From assembly GCF_003255815.1 (NCBI RefSeq), contig NC_037671.1, forward strand, positions 158,870,435 through 158,934,434: DNA of 64,000 nt, in the 5' to 3' direction. The stretch's first letter is position 1; each line of letters opens with the position of its first letter. The notes below the pieces were generated by a model, which had not been told where the DNA came from, searched no databases, and saw only the letters and a program-made list of their open reading frames with translations. This DNA is from Theropithecus gelada (Eukaryota > Chordata > Mammalia > Primates > Cercopithecidae). Positions 23,370-32,806 of the stretch are shown piece by piece. Both the position numbers and the translations under genes were made by a program.

Positions 23370-23638
23370 CCAGCACTTTGGGAAGGCGAGGCAGACACAT
23401 CACTTGAGGCCAGGCCAGGGGTTTGAGACCAACCTGGCCCACATGGTAAAACCCCAGCTCTACTAAAATACAAAAATTAGCCAGGCATGGTGGTGCATGA
23501 CTGTAGTCCCAGACACTCAGGAGCCTGAAGTGGGGGAATCACTTGAACCCGGGAGACAGAAGCTGCAGTGAACCAAGATCACACCACTGCACTCCAGCCT
23601 GGGCGACAGGAAGACCATGTCTTTAAAAAAAAAAAAAA
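23370..23638 (+). mobile_element. 5'-truncated AluS-type SINE
   Basis: Starts inside the first box at CAGCACTTTGGG and lacks about the first 35 bases. Ends in poly(A). Flanks ATTCTCCCCA and ATTCTCACCC may be its target-site duplication. Confidence 0.9.
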
Positions 23639-23734
23639 ATTCTCACCCTCTTGAGTGGCATTCTCCCAGACTTCAGACTATTTCTCAATTTCCATCTCAA
23701 CCAACTGCTTTAAGTCTGCCTTCATCAGGCTCTG

Positions 23735-23835
23735 GAAGGGCAAAGAGTTGTCTGTTTTGTCCACTACGATATCCTGAGCACCCAGAACAGAGCCCAGCCC
23801 AGAGCAGGCTTTCAAATATTTCTGGAAAGAATTAC
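23735..23835 (+). mobile_element. L2 LINE fragment
   Basis: 'gttttgtccactacgatatcc' and 'gcacccagaacagagccc' followed by 'caaatatttctggaa' match the L2 3' end order. Confidence 0.65.
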
Positions 23836-24186
23836 CTGTTACTGAAGACAAGCCAAATGTCAGGAAAAATAGTCCAACTTCACAGGACGGGCAATAAATA
23901 CAGGAAGCATTACTTCATAGCCATCCTTGCAAGATGAGTAAATTGCAAAGGATTTCTTTGGATGGATTTATGAATGAAAGACACCATAAAATGCTGCTAA
24001 AAAGGCCTGGAATCTAGGTTGGCTTTAAGACCATCCTACACTCCCCTGGAGTCCGAAACCACTGCTGTTGGGAGCAAACCACTAAGCTGGAAATTACAGC
24101 AGGATTTTCATGGTTTTCAATTTTAAACTAACCCATCACTGCCCCCTTAACCAAAATACACAAAATAATACATGACACAATATATG

Positions 24187-25208
24187 TAAATATTTTTCAA
24201 GGTTTTATTGCAAACCAAAATCAGTTTATCACACACAAAAAAAGTTGTGTGATGGGAGGAGGGAAGGATTGTACATATTATAACCATGTTAATTACAGTA
24301 CATTAAAATGGTGGTTTACATTACAAATAAGCCTGTAAGTTTAAATATACTAGTGTTATAACCCAATGTACAGACTTTCTCTATACAATACATACAATTA
24401 TCAGGAATGCAAAAAAAAAAAAAAACCATAAATAATGCCCATTTTACAGGTGACATTTTAAACAATGAAAAACACCAACGGCTCTGACTGACAACTGGGG
24501 CATTGGTCCATAAAAACCCTTTCTAAAAATAGAAATATTTGTAGCAGCAATGCTTTCTTTAAGCATCTGAATGAGTCATTGCAAGACCATTTCAATAAAT
24601 TTTAATTATTAACCATATCTTACAAAAAAGTCTACACATAAATTTATCTTCCAAATATGGAAGAAACAAACAATGTCCCACGTTGTAGTGTCCTGCAAGT
24701 GTCACATTGATGCTTATAACAAAATCCATCTGTGATCAGGCATACCACACTCACACAACTGTTCACACAGCATATCCACAAGGGAAAATAAAGAACTGAA
24801 ACACTCTGCGATAGGAAAAGCTTTGGAGCTAACACAATCTCTTCAAAAAAGGCACATTTCATAATATTCATCATCACAGCCTAGAGAGACCTGCAGGAGA
24901 CCTTTCTTAGAACAGCGTCCGCCTTCTAACGAAACTCCTGCCTCTGTCTAAGGCGGCACTCTAATGCTCGTTTCAGAGATAGCACCACGTTGGAAGGAAG
25001 AATAAAAATGAAAACCTCATGAGCTCACTGAGGAGGATGTGCTCTTCAAAAAGCTTCCAGCGAACAGTGTGCAATAAGATTGCTAAGCTTCCAGAGATGT
25101 GCAAATTCTCTTGTAACATGTCCTGTCAGCTGGCGGCTCCACCAAAAGGCTAACTAAAACATTCAGAAACACACATAAAACCCTTTAAAAACCAAGCCCT
25201 AACAGCGT
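24187..25208 (-). other. SGK1: SGK1 3' UTR
   Basis: Runs about 1.0 kb from the SGK1 stop codon (25209-25211) to the predicted cleavage site about 17 bases past the AATAAA signal. It is AT-rich with several ATTTA-type blocks, in keeping with the short life of SGK1 mRNA (known of the gene; not shown here). The exact 3' end is inferred. Confidence 0.85.
24204..24209 (-). terminator. SGK1: SGK1 polyadenylation signal AATAAA
   Basis: Minus-strand AATAAA in the context TTGCAATAAAACC, about 1 kb past the stop codon. It is the last canonical signal before the sequence turns intergenic. Confidence 0.85.
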
Positions 25209-25376
25209 TCAGAGGAAAGAGTCCGTGGGAGGCGCGTAGGAAAAGCCTAGGAAAGCCTCGGCAGCTTCCTTGACGCTGGCTGTGACGAGGATGCTGTCGG
25301 GGGACTTGCCGATGGAATTGGGGACAGGCTCTTCGGTAAACTCAGGGTCAAAGTGCCGCAGGTCATTGGGCCCACT
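25209..25376 (-). CDS. SGK1: SGK1 exon 12, coding part
   Basis: 168 nt, residues 377-431 and the TGA stop at 25211-25209. Contains Ser397, Ser401 and the mTORC2 site Ser422 in the hydrophobic motif FLGFSYA. Continues into the 3' UTR. Confidence 0.98.
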   Translation of the reverse strand, partial: SGPNDLRHFDPEFTEEPVPNSIGKSPDSILVTASVKEAAEAFLGFSYAPPTDSFL

Positions 25377-28300
25377 CTGTGATGGGAAGGGAAAAACACG
25401 CTTGTCAAGAACTCACACTGGACACAGGACAGGGAAATCCTGACCAGGCTTTACATACCAAGTTTAAGTCTTACATCAACTTCCATAATCACCCATTTCA
25501 AGCACAAAATCTCAAAAGGCTACACACAGTTTAAACATAAGAATAACGTTCACTTTTTGCCTTTTGATGCTTTTATTGATAAATGTGCTTAAAAATTACG
25601 GGAGCCTTGTTGGGACACAAACATGTACTTTTTACGTAGGAAAAATAATGGGTTTATGGAGAAAACATCTGCCAATGTATTCCTTCCAACCCTCCCCCAG
25701 ACGATCCTGAATTAAAAGGAATGCCCTTTGGGCTTCACTGTACTTAGAAGAGACAGATACTCACCACATTTGGGTTAAAAGGGGGAGTAATCTTCTTATT
25801 AATGAGATCATCCCAGTTAATTAGCGAGAAGAAGACATGACTCTTAATCTCCATCTGTTGATAAGAAACCCAAGATTAACTTAGACAGGTGCATTCAATA
25901 AGGGCAGGGAGGTCTAGTGCACGTCCCCGCTGGCCCCGGAGAACAGGAACACGTCACTCACAAAGTCATCCTTGGCTCCCAGCCGCTTCGTCCTGTCCTT
26001 CTGCAGGAGGCCCTCCAGGAGGTGTCTTGCGGAATTTGTAATATTTGGTTTCAACTGGAGGGGCTTGTTCAGAATGTTGTCGTACATTTCAGCTGTGTTT
26101 CGGCTATAAAAAGGAGGCTGAAAGAAGGAGAAAATTACTTTAGGCTTAATTGGAAGTTTTGTATGGCATATATTACCGGCAGAGAAAAAGATGTAAACTG
26201 CAATAAATACTAGGCTCCATTTGAGAAACTCTCCCCACCTCGATGCTTTCTTTTCCTTTGCTATTTAAGTGTCTACTTTGCAATGTTAATAAGCGGTAGT
26301 TTTTCACCATCACATAGGTTAACTGTGGTCCTATCTAGTAAAATGTGAAATGCACAAAATAACTAGGTAAGCGATTATTCTTATGACATATAAAATGACC
26401 AATATGCCTCTTAGCTGCATTTGATAAGCCTACTGATAAGGGCAAGACACAATGGCCAAGCATGGGCTGTGTGAAGACAATATTGTAGGGAGCAGGTAGT
26501 GTTCCATGGTTCCCAAAGTGCCACTCACCAGGCCATACAGCATCTCATACAAGACGGCTCCCAGGCACCACCAGTCCACGGTCCTGTCATAAGGCTGCTT
26601 ATGAAGCACCTCAGGTGCGAGATACTGAAAGACAGACCAGGGAAACAAGAGTTCAGAACGGGTGAAAGCAGGCAATCCCACAACCACGCATTTAGTTTGA
26701 AAAAGCTAAGAGACCCAGAGCCAGCTTGGAAGACATATATCTTTAGATTCCTTCCTGATAAAACTGCTGGACTTCTTGAGGGTGACTGGCTACCTATGTG
26801 TACTAACATTTAGGAAACTGCTGGGCACTCGGTATCTCTTACTTGGGGATTTAGAAAATTTTTATGATGCAGATCTTACAAACAGCTACTTTTCAGTAAA
26901 CAACAGAAGGCCTTGGGATTTCTCTTGCTACATCAAACAGCGAATGTATTTTATTTGCACTGAAATGTACTAAGACATTTCTGAAAGGAGTTTACTCTTC
27001 CTGGTACTTCAAGGCATGATTGTACATCTCTCTCCTGGAAGGCGGGGGTAAACCAGGCACCAAACCAAGAGGGCGCCTACCTCCGGCGTGCCACAGAAGG
27101 TGGATGTCGTGCTGTTGTGTTCAATGTTCTCCTTGCAGAGTCCGAAGTCGGTAAGGACAATGTGTCCCTGTGAATCTAGCAAAATATTCTCTGGTTTTAA
27201 GTCTCTGTAAAAAAGCGAATAGAAAAGTAGTTGCACAAGTTAATTTCACTTCCTAAGATATCCTCTTAAAGATAATTGCTAAAGGTATTAGAGGCATTTT
27301 AGGTTCACTGTAGTTGTATAGTGAAGAGAAAAGGGAGCCTTGTTCTCATCTATTCTGGATTAGGCACAATCCTACTTGGCTGATTCCCCCTTGGCACGAA
27401 GTCAAGCCAGCTCACGTGCTAGGGGATCTGGTTTCAGGCAACCAAGTTGCCCATAAACACAAATTATTTTAAGGCCCTATGAAAGAGCCAGTGCTATGTC
27501 TCCTTTATACCCAAACAGGTAGCCTTAAGAGCTCTCAGGCTTACCTATAAACGATGTTCAGTGAATGCAGGTAGCCCAAGGCACTGGCTATTTCAGCAGC
27601 ATAGAAACGAGCCCGTGGTTCCAGGAAGCAGCGTTCCCTCTGGAGATGGTAGAACAACTGCGAGAGACAGAACAAAGTCAGGCTGGGTTGCAAATGGACT
27701 TAATTAGTTTTGACATATACAGCAAAAGAACAACTGCAGGAAGCAGCCCCAAGTAAGCTATTAACTATAAACCTGATAGGTTGAAGGAAATGCTAATTCT
27801 GGTAACATTCTCCCCACCAAGTATCTTTGAAAACTTTCTTCTCAAACTAAAACAAAGCAGGCTATGCAGAGACACTAAGAGTTGACGTCTTCTATTCCCC
27901 CTGCTCACCTCTCCACCATTAATGTAGTCTAGGACAAAGTACAATTTGTCAGCAGTCTGGAAAGAGAAGTGAAGGCCCACCAGGAAAGGGTGTTTCACAT
28001 TCTTCAGCAGAACATTCCGCTCCGACATAATATGCTTCTCCTAGGAAAATGACAATTCAGATTTAGTGGCATATTTCAACTTGGCACCAAAGTTCCAAGA
28101 TCAAGATTATTCAAGGAGTGTCTACCTCCAATGCCAACCTCATCAAGCACATCTCATACCTCTTTCTTTTTCAGGATTGCTTTCTTCTGTAAAACTTTGA
28201 CTGCATAGAACACTTCTTCTGCCTTGTGTCTTGCTAGAAGAACCTGAAATTTCAATTTAAAAAAAAATCATTTGTCTATCCTCATCCAGGGAGAATGTAA

Positions 28301-29717
28301 AATGAGGACATGAAGAAAGTGTACCAAAAGATCTTCAGATTTGAAATTACCTTTCCAAAACTGCCCTTCCCAATCACTTTCAAGAAGTGAAAGTCAGATG
28401 GTTTAGCATGAGGATTGGACGATGGGCCAAGGTTGATTTGCTGAGAAGGACTTGGCTAGGAAAAAAAGAAAAGGATTTCTTTTAATATCATTGCTTCAAA
28501 GGAAGACATCTATAATATAAACGATGTAGAAGATGTTACATCTACAAATGACTGGGGCAAATGACCATACATCTATCTATAAACATTCAAAACTACATTT
28601 CATCACAAGTCATTTCAAATGAGTATGGAAACTGCACACAATCATGTTGTTTCGGACAGATAAAACTTTTTAATGAAATATGCCTTTTAAAATAATCCAC
28701 TTTGGAGGTAAAATACGCCCACGAAAAAATAAAATAATACTGACTGAATACTTAAATATTTGTTATCACTTGTTATGCCATAAAGTAATGAAGCATTCCT
28801 GCTTTGATACTAAATTCTAGAAATGCTATTTTAAACCATTAAGGCAGGAATACTAACCGACTCTCTTTACAGTTCTCCACAGAGGCACTGCACATAGAAA
28901 ATACTTACTGGAGGAGAAGGGTTGGCATTCATAAGCTCAGGCTCCTGAGGTTGGGAGATTTTCAAGATGGACTGAACTTCAGGGCTGCAGGGAATAAAGG
29001 GCACGATTCAGAATCCAGCTCGCCACTAGGGGGCACACCAACATCAAAAGTCAGTTTCTGGCTCTACCGTCTTCTACCCGGATAATTCGGTGTTTAAACT
29101 GAAAATACCCCAATATATTACTCAGTTAAAGAAAATAATAAACCCCGTTAAATACAGAAATAAGGATTGTTGCTCATGGAGAAAGGGCGTGAATTCGGCC
29201 GACACGAACCATTTATCTTACATCTCCAGTTCAAGCCAAAACAGCAAATTAACTTTAATGCTTAAAATGTGTCTAATATATTAAAATTTAAGGAGAAAAG
29301 AGATTCCCACCCCAGAAGAAGTCTTCGCCTTCCCGATAAACGCCGTGATGAGAATGTTTACTGCTGGCAAATTCAAACCAGGCTAGTTATTCTTATTTCC
29401 TCAAATCCCGTCAAACTTACTGTTTGCATGCATAGGAGTTATTGGCAATCTTCTGAATAAAGTCGTTCAGGCCCATCCTCCTTTGCTTCATGAAAGCTGT
29501 GGATTAAGGAGGAGAAATAAAGAAACGTTTAGACGGCTTCATAACGTCCGGAGCCACACACACTAATCTGATGCCGGACTTTCAAAAAATTTCCACTTTG
29601 AGTCTCCTGGAGCATAAGTCCCGCCAGATTCCTGCACTCACCGATGAGAATTGCCACCATGCCCCTCATCCTGGAGTAAGTGAGGGTGCCCTTAGCCGCC
29701 TCGGTTTTCACCGTCAT
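25209..29717 (-). CDS. SGK1: SGK1, serum/glucocorticoid-regulated kinase 1 (431-residue isoform, 12 exons)
   Basis: AGC-family Ser/Thr kinase acting downstream of PI3K, mTORC2 and PDK1. It raises Na+ transport, notably by phosphorylating NEDD4-2. Exons, 5' to 3' on the minus strand: 29717-29642, 29496-29421, 28984-28909, 28455-28351, 28243-28160, 28040-27909, 27657-27545, 27204-27081, 26624-26529, 26117-25962, 25854-25765, 25376-25209. They sum to 1296 nt, exactly 432 codons, and every intron is GT-AG. Key residues seen: glycine loop GKGSFG (104-109), Lys127, catalytic Asp222 in YRDLKPEN, DFG 240-242, activation-loop Thr256 before FCGTPE, PPFY (295-298), hydrophobic motif FLGFSYA with Ser422. 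The N-terminal GMVAILI patch (19-25) is the known ER-targeting and degradation signal. No lesion is seen. Start chosen at the ATG 29717-29715; two GTG codons precede it and are not used. Confidence 0.99.
25765..25854 (-). CDS. SGK1: SGK1 exon 11
   Basis: 90 nt, residues 347-376, the end of the kinase C-lobe (NWDDLINKKITPPF). Donor GTGAGT. Confidence 0.98.
25962..26117 (-). CDS. SGK1: SGK1 exon 10
   Basis: 156 nt, residues 295-346. Begins with the PPFY (PY) motif that contacts NEDD4-type WW domains. Donor GTGAGT. Confidence 0.98.
26529..26624 (-). CDS. SGK1: SGK1 exon 9
   Basis: 96 nt, residues 263-294, including APEVL and the DWWCLGAVLYEML helix of the C-lobe. Donor GTGAGT. Confidence 0.98.
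27081..27204 (-). CDS. SGK1: SGK1 exon 8
   Basis: 124 nt, residues 222-262. Carries catalytic Asp222, DFG 240-242 and the PDK1 site Thr256 in TTSTFCGTPE. Donor GTAGGC. Confidence 0.98.
27545..27657 (-). CDS. SGK1: SGK1 exon 7
   Basis: 113 nt, residues 184-220 plus two bases of Arg221. It ends at the catalytic loop ...NIVYR; donor GTAAGC. Confidence 0.98.
27909..28040 (-). CDS. SGK1: SGK1 exon 6
   Basis: 132 nt, residues 140-183, from EKHIMSERNV (C-helix region) to the hinge LDYINGGE. Donor GTGAGC. Confidence 0.98.
28160..28243 (-). CDS. SGK1: SGK1 exon 5
   Basis: 84 nt, residues 112-139. Contains the ATP-anchoring Lys127 in FYAVKVL and the KKAILKKK basic stretch. Donor GTATGA. Confidence 0.98.
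28351..28455 (-). CDS. SGK1: SGK1 exon 4
   Basis: 105 nt, residues 77-111. Holds Ser78, a known MAP-kinase site, and the glycine-rich loop GKGSFG. Donor GTAATT. Confidence 0.98.
28909..28984 (-). CDS. SGK1: SGK1 exon 3
   Basis: 76 nt, from the last base of His51 to Pro76. Acceptor TGCAG, donor GTAAGT. Proline-rich linker before the kinase domain. Confidence 0.98.
29023..29036 (+). promoter_or_regulatory. CTCF-type motif in SGK1 intron 2
   Basis: CCACTAGGGGGCAC agrees at every position with the CTCF core CCASYAGRKGGCRS. It lies 39 bp upstream of exon 3. Occupancy is not shown by sequence. Confidence 0.6.
29421..29496 (-). CDS. SGK1: SGK1 exon 2 (shared acceptor for all 5' exons)
   Basis: 76 nt. 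It completes Ala26, then FMKQRR... to the first two bases of His51. Acceptor CCACAG ends at 29497 and donor GTAAGT begins at 29420. All alternative 5' exons in the window end in the phase needed to join here. Confidence 0.98.
29642..29717 (-). CDS. SGK1: SGK1 exon 1, coding part
   Basis: Encodes residues 1-25 and the first base of Ala26. Donor GTGAGT begins at 29641. It includes the hydrophobic GMVAILI degradation and ER-targeting patch. The 5' UTR runs up to about 29770. Confidence 0.98.
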
Positions 29718-29796
29718 CACCACCGCGGGGAGACAGGAAGACGTTAGCGCTCGGAGACCGGCTCGGTGTATGCTGCGCCGGGCCGCGCGCTCGGCC

Positions 29797-29801
29797 TTAT
29801 A
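29797..29801 (-). promoter_or_regulatory. SGK1: TATA box of the main SGK1 promoter
   Basis: Minus-strand GCCTATAAGGCC. About 80 bp upstream of the ATG at 29717, so a start site near 29770 is expected, leaving a 5' UTR of about 50 nt. Confidence 0.85.
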
Positions 29802-30477
29802 GGCGAGGCACCGCCGCGGGGGCGGGGCCTGCGCGACAATGAGAAGCGGCCCCGCCCTTCGCCTCGCCCCTCCCTCCGCCCGGACCGCCTTGCGGTTTGC
29901 TGGCAGCGGTGCTGCCTGCGGCGGGCGGTTCTGTCCCCATTGAGAGGGCGAGCCCCGGGCAGGGGCGCGAGGACCGTCCGGGGAGGGCCTGGCGCGGGGC
30001 CGTTATCAGCCTCCATCAGCCCCCGAGGCAGGAGAGAGGGAACGCGCCAGCGGAGGGCGCGGGGAGGGCCGGAGAGCCCAGGGTAGTTTTCCACCTCTCA
30101 TTTATTCCGCCGCCCGAGAAAGCCGGGGTCGCAGCGCCGAGGCGCTTCCCGGCGGGTGCGCGGCGGCCACGGTGGCTTCGCTCACTCCCTCCCTGCAGAT
30201 TGCCTTTCCCCGGCCTGGCGCCGTCCTGCGGCCGGACCCCTACCTCCCTCCCCAGCCCAAGCCGGCGGTGCGCGCCACCCTCTGGGGTTTATCTCTGGGG
30301 CGCAGGGCGAAGCGCGCGACCTTGCCTGCCAGGTCCTCCCGTTCCCGCCGCCGGGACCCCGGCTCCCAGAACTCCGACGAAAGCCTGCCCCTGCCGACGA
30401 GCCCGCGAGCCGGGCAGGAGCCGAGCCGCTCTGGGGAAGTGAGCCAAGTCCCCAGCGGGGCCGGCGACCGCGCTTAC

Positions 30478-30595
30478 CCAGTCCGCTCAGCAGGAAGGAC
30501 TCGCTCCTTTTCTGCGCCTCGGCCCTCTTTTTGTGGCGGGGCCGCAGTAGGGACTCGAGCCGGGCCCTGGCCAGCGCGCCCTGCATCTCCCCCAT
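30478..30595 (-). CDS. SGK1: SGK1 alternative first exon (445-residue isoform), coding part
   Basis: An ATG at 30595-30593 opens 39 codons (MGEMQGALAR... ending SESFLLSGL) plus one base G, then donor GTAAGC at 30477. The single G joins CT of exon 2 to give Ala, so this exon replaces the 25-residue N-terminus of the standard form: 39 + 406 = 445 residues. It is basic (RPRHKKR) and lacks the GMVAILI degron, so a more stable protein is expected (inference from known SGK1 N-terminus work). The frame is intact here. Confidence 0.93.
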
Positions 30596-30676
30596 GGGCA
30601 GCGGGCAGCGGGCGGCGGGGCGCACGGCAGGCGAGAGCGACCGGCGAGCACTGACGTTTCCTTGAAGGAGCCGCCG

Positions 30677-30683
30677 TGACTCA
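30677..30683 (+). promoter_or_regulatory. AP-1 consensus upstream of the alternative first exon
   Basis: TGACTCA, an exact AP-1 (TRE) heptamer about 82 bp upstream of the ATG at 30595. Function is inferred. Confidence 0.45.
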
Positions 30684-30815
30684 GGCCGGGCAAGATTTCC
30701 TGCCCCGAGTCCCAAAACAAACAAATGGCCCTTGTGCACGGTCGGGTCGCTTCCGAAAACGCCTTTTTTGTGCTTTTGGCCAAAACCAAGCAAGGCTGAA
30801 AAATCCCAGAACTTG

Positions 30816-30899
30816 GAAGAGGAGGAAGGAAGGAAAGAAAGAGGGAAGGGGGGGAGGGAGAGGTCAGGAATGTGGAGGGGAGGGGGGCGGAAATAAAAG
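30816..30899. repeat. Purine-rich (GGAA/GGGA) tract
   Basis: 84 bases almost wholly A and G on the plus strand with several G runs (GGGGGGG, GGGG, GGGGGG). It lies between the alternative first exon and the glucocorticoid response element. Confidence 0.9.
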
Positions 30900-30964
30900 T
30901 CGTCTCTGCTCTAAAGGAAAAAGTACAATCTGCATTTCACTTTTTTTTTCTAAAGTAATCTCTG

Positions 30965-30979
30965 AGAACATTTTGTCCG
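30965..30979 (-). promoter_or_regulatory. SGK1: Glucocorticoid response element
   Basis: Minus strand CGGACAAAATGTTCT: two GR half-sites with 3-bp spacing, the right half a perfect TGTTCT. About 1.2 kb upstream of the expected main start site (near 29770), matching the known position of the SGK1 GRE that gives steroid induction. Confidence 0.85.
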
Positions 30980-30999
30980 TTCCGCATGTAATTTTTTTC

Positions 31000-31881
31000 C
31001 TTGCATTTTTAATCTCTGCCATGCCAAGAACACGTGAGGAGGTAACAAGCGAAGGGAGGGGGTAGCTTTGCCCGGAGACCGACCTGGCGTGACCCGGGCA
31101 TCCTCGATTCCTCTATGGGGCCTGCTCTCCCGCTCTCCCACCTGAAAACCCCGCAGGTCACGATACAGGATCTTAAAATCATCCCTACTCCTCCCTGGAT
31201 TTAACTCAAGGCTGCCCCAGGGCTTGTCTTCGTTTTGCCACCTCGCTCTTTCTCTCGAGTCCCACAGAAACTGTGACTTTATCCTGAAAGATTAGCCGGG
31301 TGACCCCGCTGCAGAAGGCAGGGCAGGGAAGGGAGGGAAGCTGGAGGCGGCGGCCCGGGCTCTGCAGAGCAGCGATGCCGGTGCCTTCCAGTAACCCCGC
31401 GACTGGGGGATGTCTGGGAGCCGCAGGCTGACCGCCGGCGCGGGGACGTGAGCCAGTGCTGGCTGGGAAGCCGCGAGCGCAGCGATTGGGCCCAGAGCAG
31501 GCAGTTACAAGTTACCACTACTCGCAAGGCCAGGTACCTGGCGCTCACTGTTGCTGTCTGCGGTGGCTGCCCTGCCATGACCTCTTGCTGCCAAGGGCTC
31601 TGCCATTTTAAAGTTGCCTACTGGATCTGGCACAGTCCCGAAATACCAGCTGTCAAACCAGGAATAGCATGTGAAACGCCTTTTCCTTGGTCTTGGGCAG
31701 GGGTTTGTTTTGCAGGCAAAACCACCCCCACTTGCCCTAAAGTGATCTCTAGTCTCAACTGCTTCTTGGTTGGCTTTGTTGCAACAGTCCCAAACCGAGA
31801 GAAGAGAAACACACATTCTCTTTCCTGGAGTCTGGCTGGGAACGTTTTCTTAGTGCCCACACTTTAAAAAAAGCACTTACT
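31000..31881. other. SGK1 upstream region, no exon recognised
   Basis: Moderately GC-rich sequence between the GRE and the next Alu. Short overlapping frames on both strands lack splice or domain support. Confidence 0.4.
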
Positions 31882-32186
31882 GGGGACGGGCGCAGTGGCT
31901 CACACCTGTAATCCCAGCACTTTGGGAGGCCGAGGCAGGTGGATGACGAGGCCAAGAGATCGAGACCATCCTGGCTAACATGGAGAAACCCCGTGTCTAC
32001 TAAAAATAGAAAAATTAACCAGGCGTGGTGGTGTGCGCCCATAGTCCCAGCTACTCGGGATGCTGAGGCAGGAGAATCGCTTGAACCCGGGAGGCGGAGG
32101 TTGCCGTGAGCCGAGATCGTGCCACTGCACTCCAGCCTGGCAACAGAGCGAGACTCGTCTCAAAAAATAAAAATAAAATAAAATTT
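31882..32186 (+). mobile_element. AluY-type SINE
   Basis: Forward Alu with 'agatcgagaccatcctggctaac', a Y signature. Target-site duplication AAAAAAGCACTTACT at 31867-31881 and 32187-32201. First Alu upstream of the SGK1 body after an 8.2-kb gap. Confidence 0.95.
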
Positions 32187-32598
32187 AAAAAAGCACTTAC
32201 TAGTACCTGAAATTGACATGCAACCTAAAGCAATGTTTAGGCAATTTCAAATCACAGTAACTGGCCTATGTCTGCTTCCTTTTGCACGGAATCGTCATAG
32301 AATATGACTTTGTTATTGCCAATGCCACCCATACGTCATGTCCCACCATTCAACTAGCCTAGCTCAGCCTAGCCCTGCTCCCACCTGGTTCCTTCTCCTG
32401 TTGAGAGAGCAAATTGTGCTCAGGCTGTCCAGAAACATCAACCTGCACACAGACTTTTGCATGTTTGTTTTCAAACATTAAATTAAGAAATCTACAACCA
32501 GAGACCCTCTCCTACACCCCACCTTATGTGCCTTCCCCATGTCAAGTAACCCCAAATCCTCTGAGGCATCTGCAAAATATAGTACTGTAAGTACGAAC

Positions 32599-32759
32599 CT
32601 TTCAAAGGGGATTTTATAGCTTCTTCTTTCATTCTTCGGGTTGCCCAAGGATATGCAGGTTGGGGATTACTTCTGGAGGCTGGAGGTAGAGCTCAGTTAT
32701 GGCTGAAGTAGGCTTCCCTGCTACATGCCTCTGATAAGCTGGAAGCTCTGAGATGACAT
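32599..32759 (-). pseudogene. SGK1: SGK1 alternative first exon (459-residue isoform in human), frame broken here
   Basis: Reads ATGTCATCTCAGAGC from 32759 and ends at 32599 with ...CCTTTGAAAG and donor GTTCGT, in the same phase as the other 5' exons. From memory, the human exon gives 53 codons plus one base (160 nt). Here ATG to donor is 161 nt. An extra T in the sixth codon area (AGCTTCC) shifts the frame, leading to TAG. The downstream frame, which fits the splice, has a TGA where I recall TGG (Trp). After that TGA the frame is open to the donor, with an in-frame ATG at 32632 (RRMKEEAIK). The human comparison is from memory; the 161-nt length and the stops are read directly. Confidence 0.8.
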
Positions 32760-32806
32760 GACAGCACGAGCCAGAGGCGGCTATCCCTGTTCTGTTATGA
32801 ACCCCA

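Larger units (their letters stand above)
29690..30680. promoter_or_regulatory. SGK1: CpG island over SGK1 promoters
   Basis: Strongly GC- and CpG-rich, with GC boxes such as GGGGGCGGGG (29819-29828) and CCCCGCCC. It covers exon 1, its TATA promoter and the 445-residue isoform's first exon. Long frames on both strands here reflect low stop-codon density, not genes. Confidence 0.85.

Noticed and set aside
25917..26213. 98-codon plus-strand frame
   Set aside because: Antisense to SGK1 exon 10 and its introns.
26430..27236. Separate kinase-like minus-strand frames as independent genes
   Set aside because: They are SGK1 exons 8 and 9 reading into flanking introns; splice sites account for the ends.
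29718..29723. GTG codons that would extend SGK1 by two residues
   Set aside because: The known SGK1 start is the ATG at 29717-29715. Non-AUG extension has no support.
29744..30793. Several long overlapping reading frames on both strands near the SGK1 promoter (up to 203 codons)
   Set aside because: GC-rich CpG island with few stop codons. Only the segment 30478-30595 on the minus strand matches a known SGK1 exon with a proper donor.
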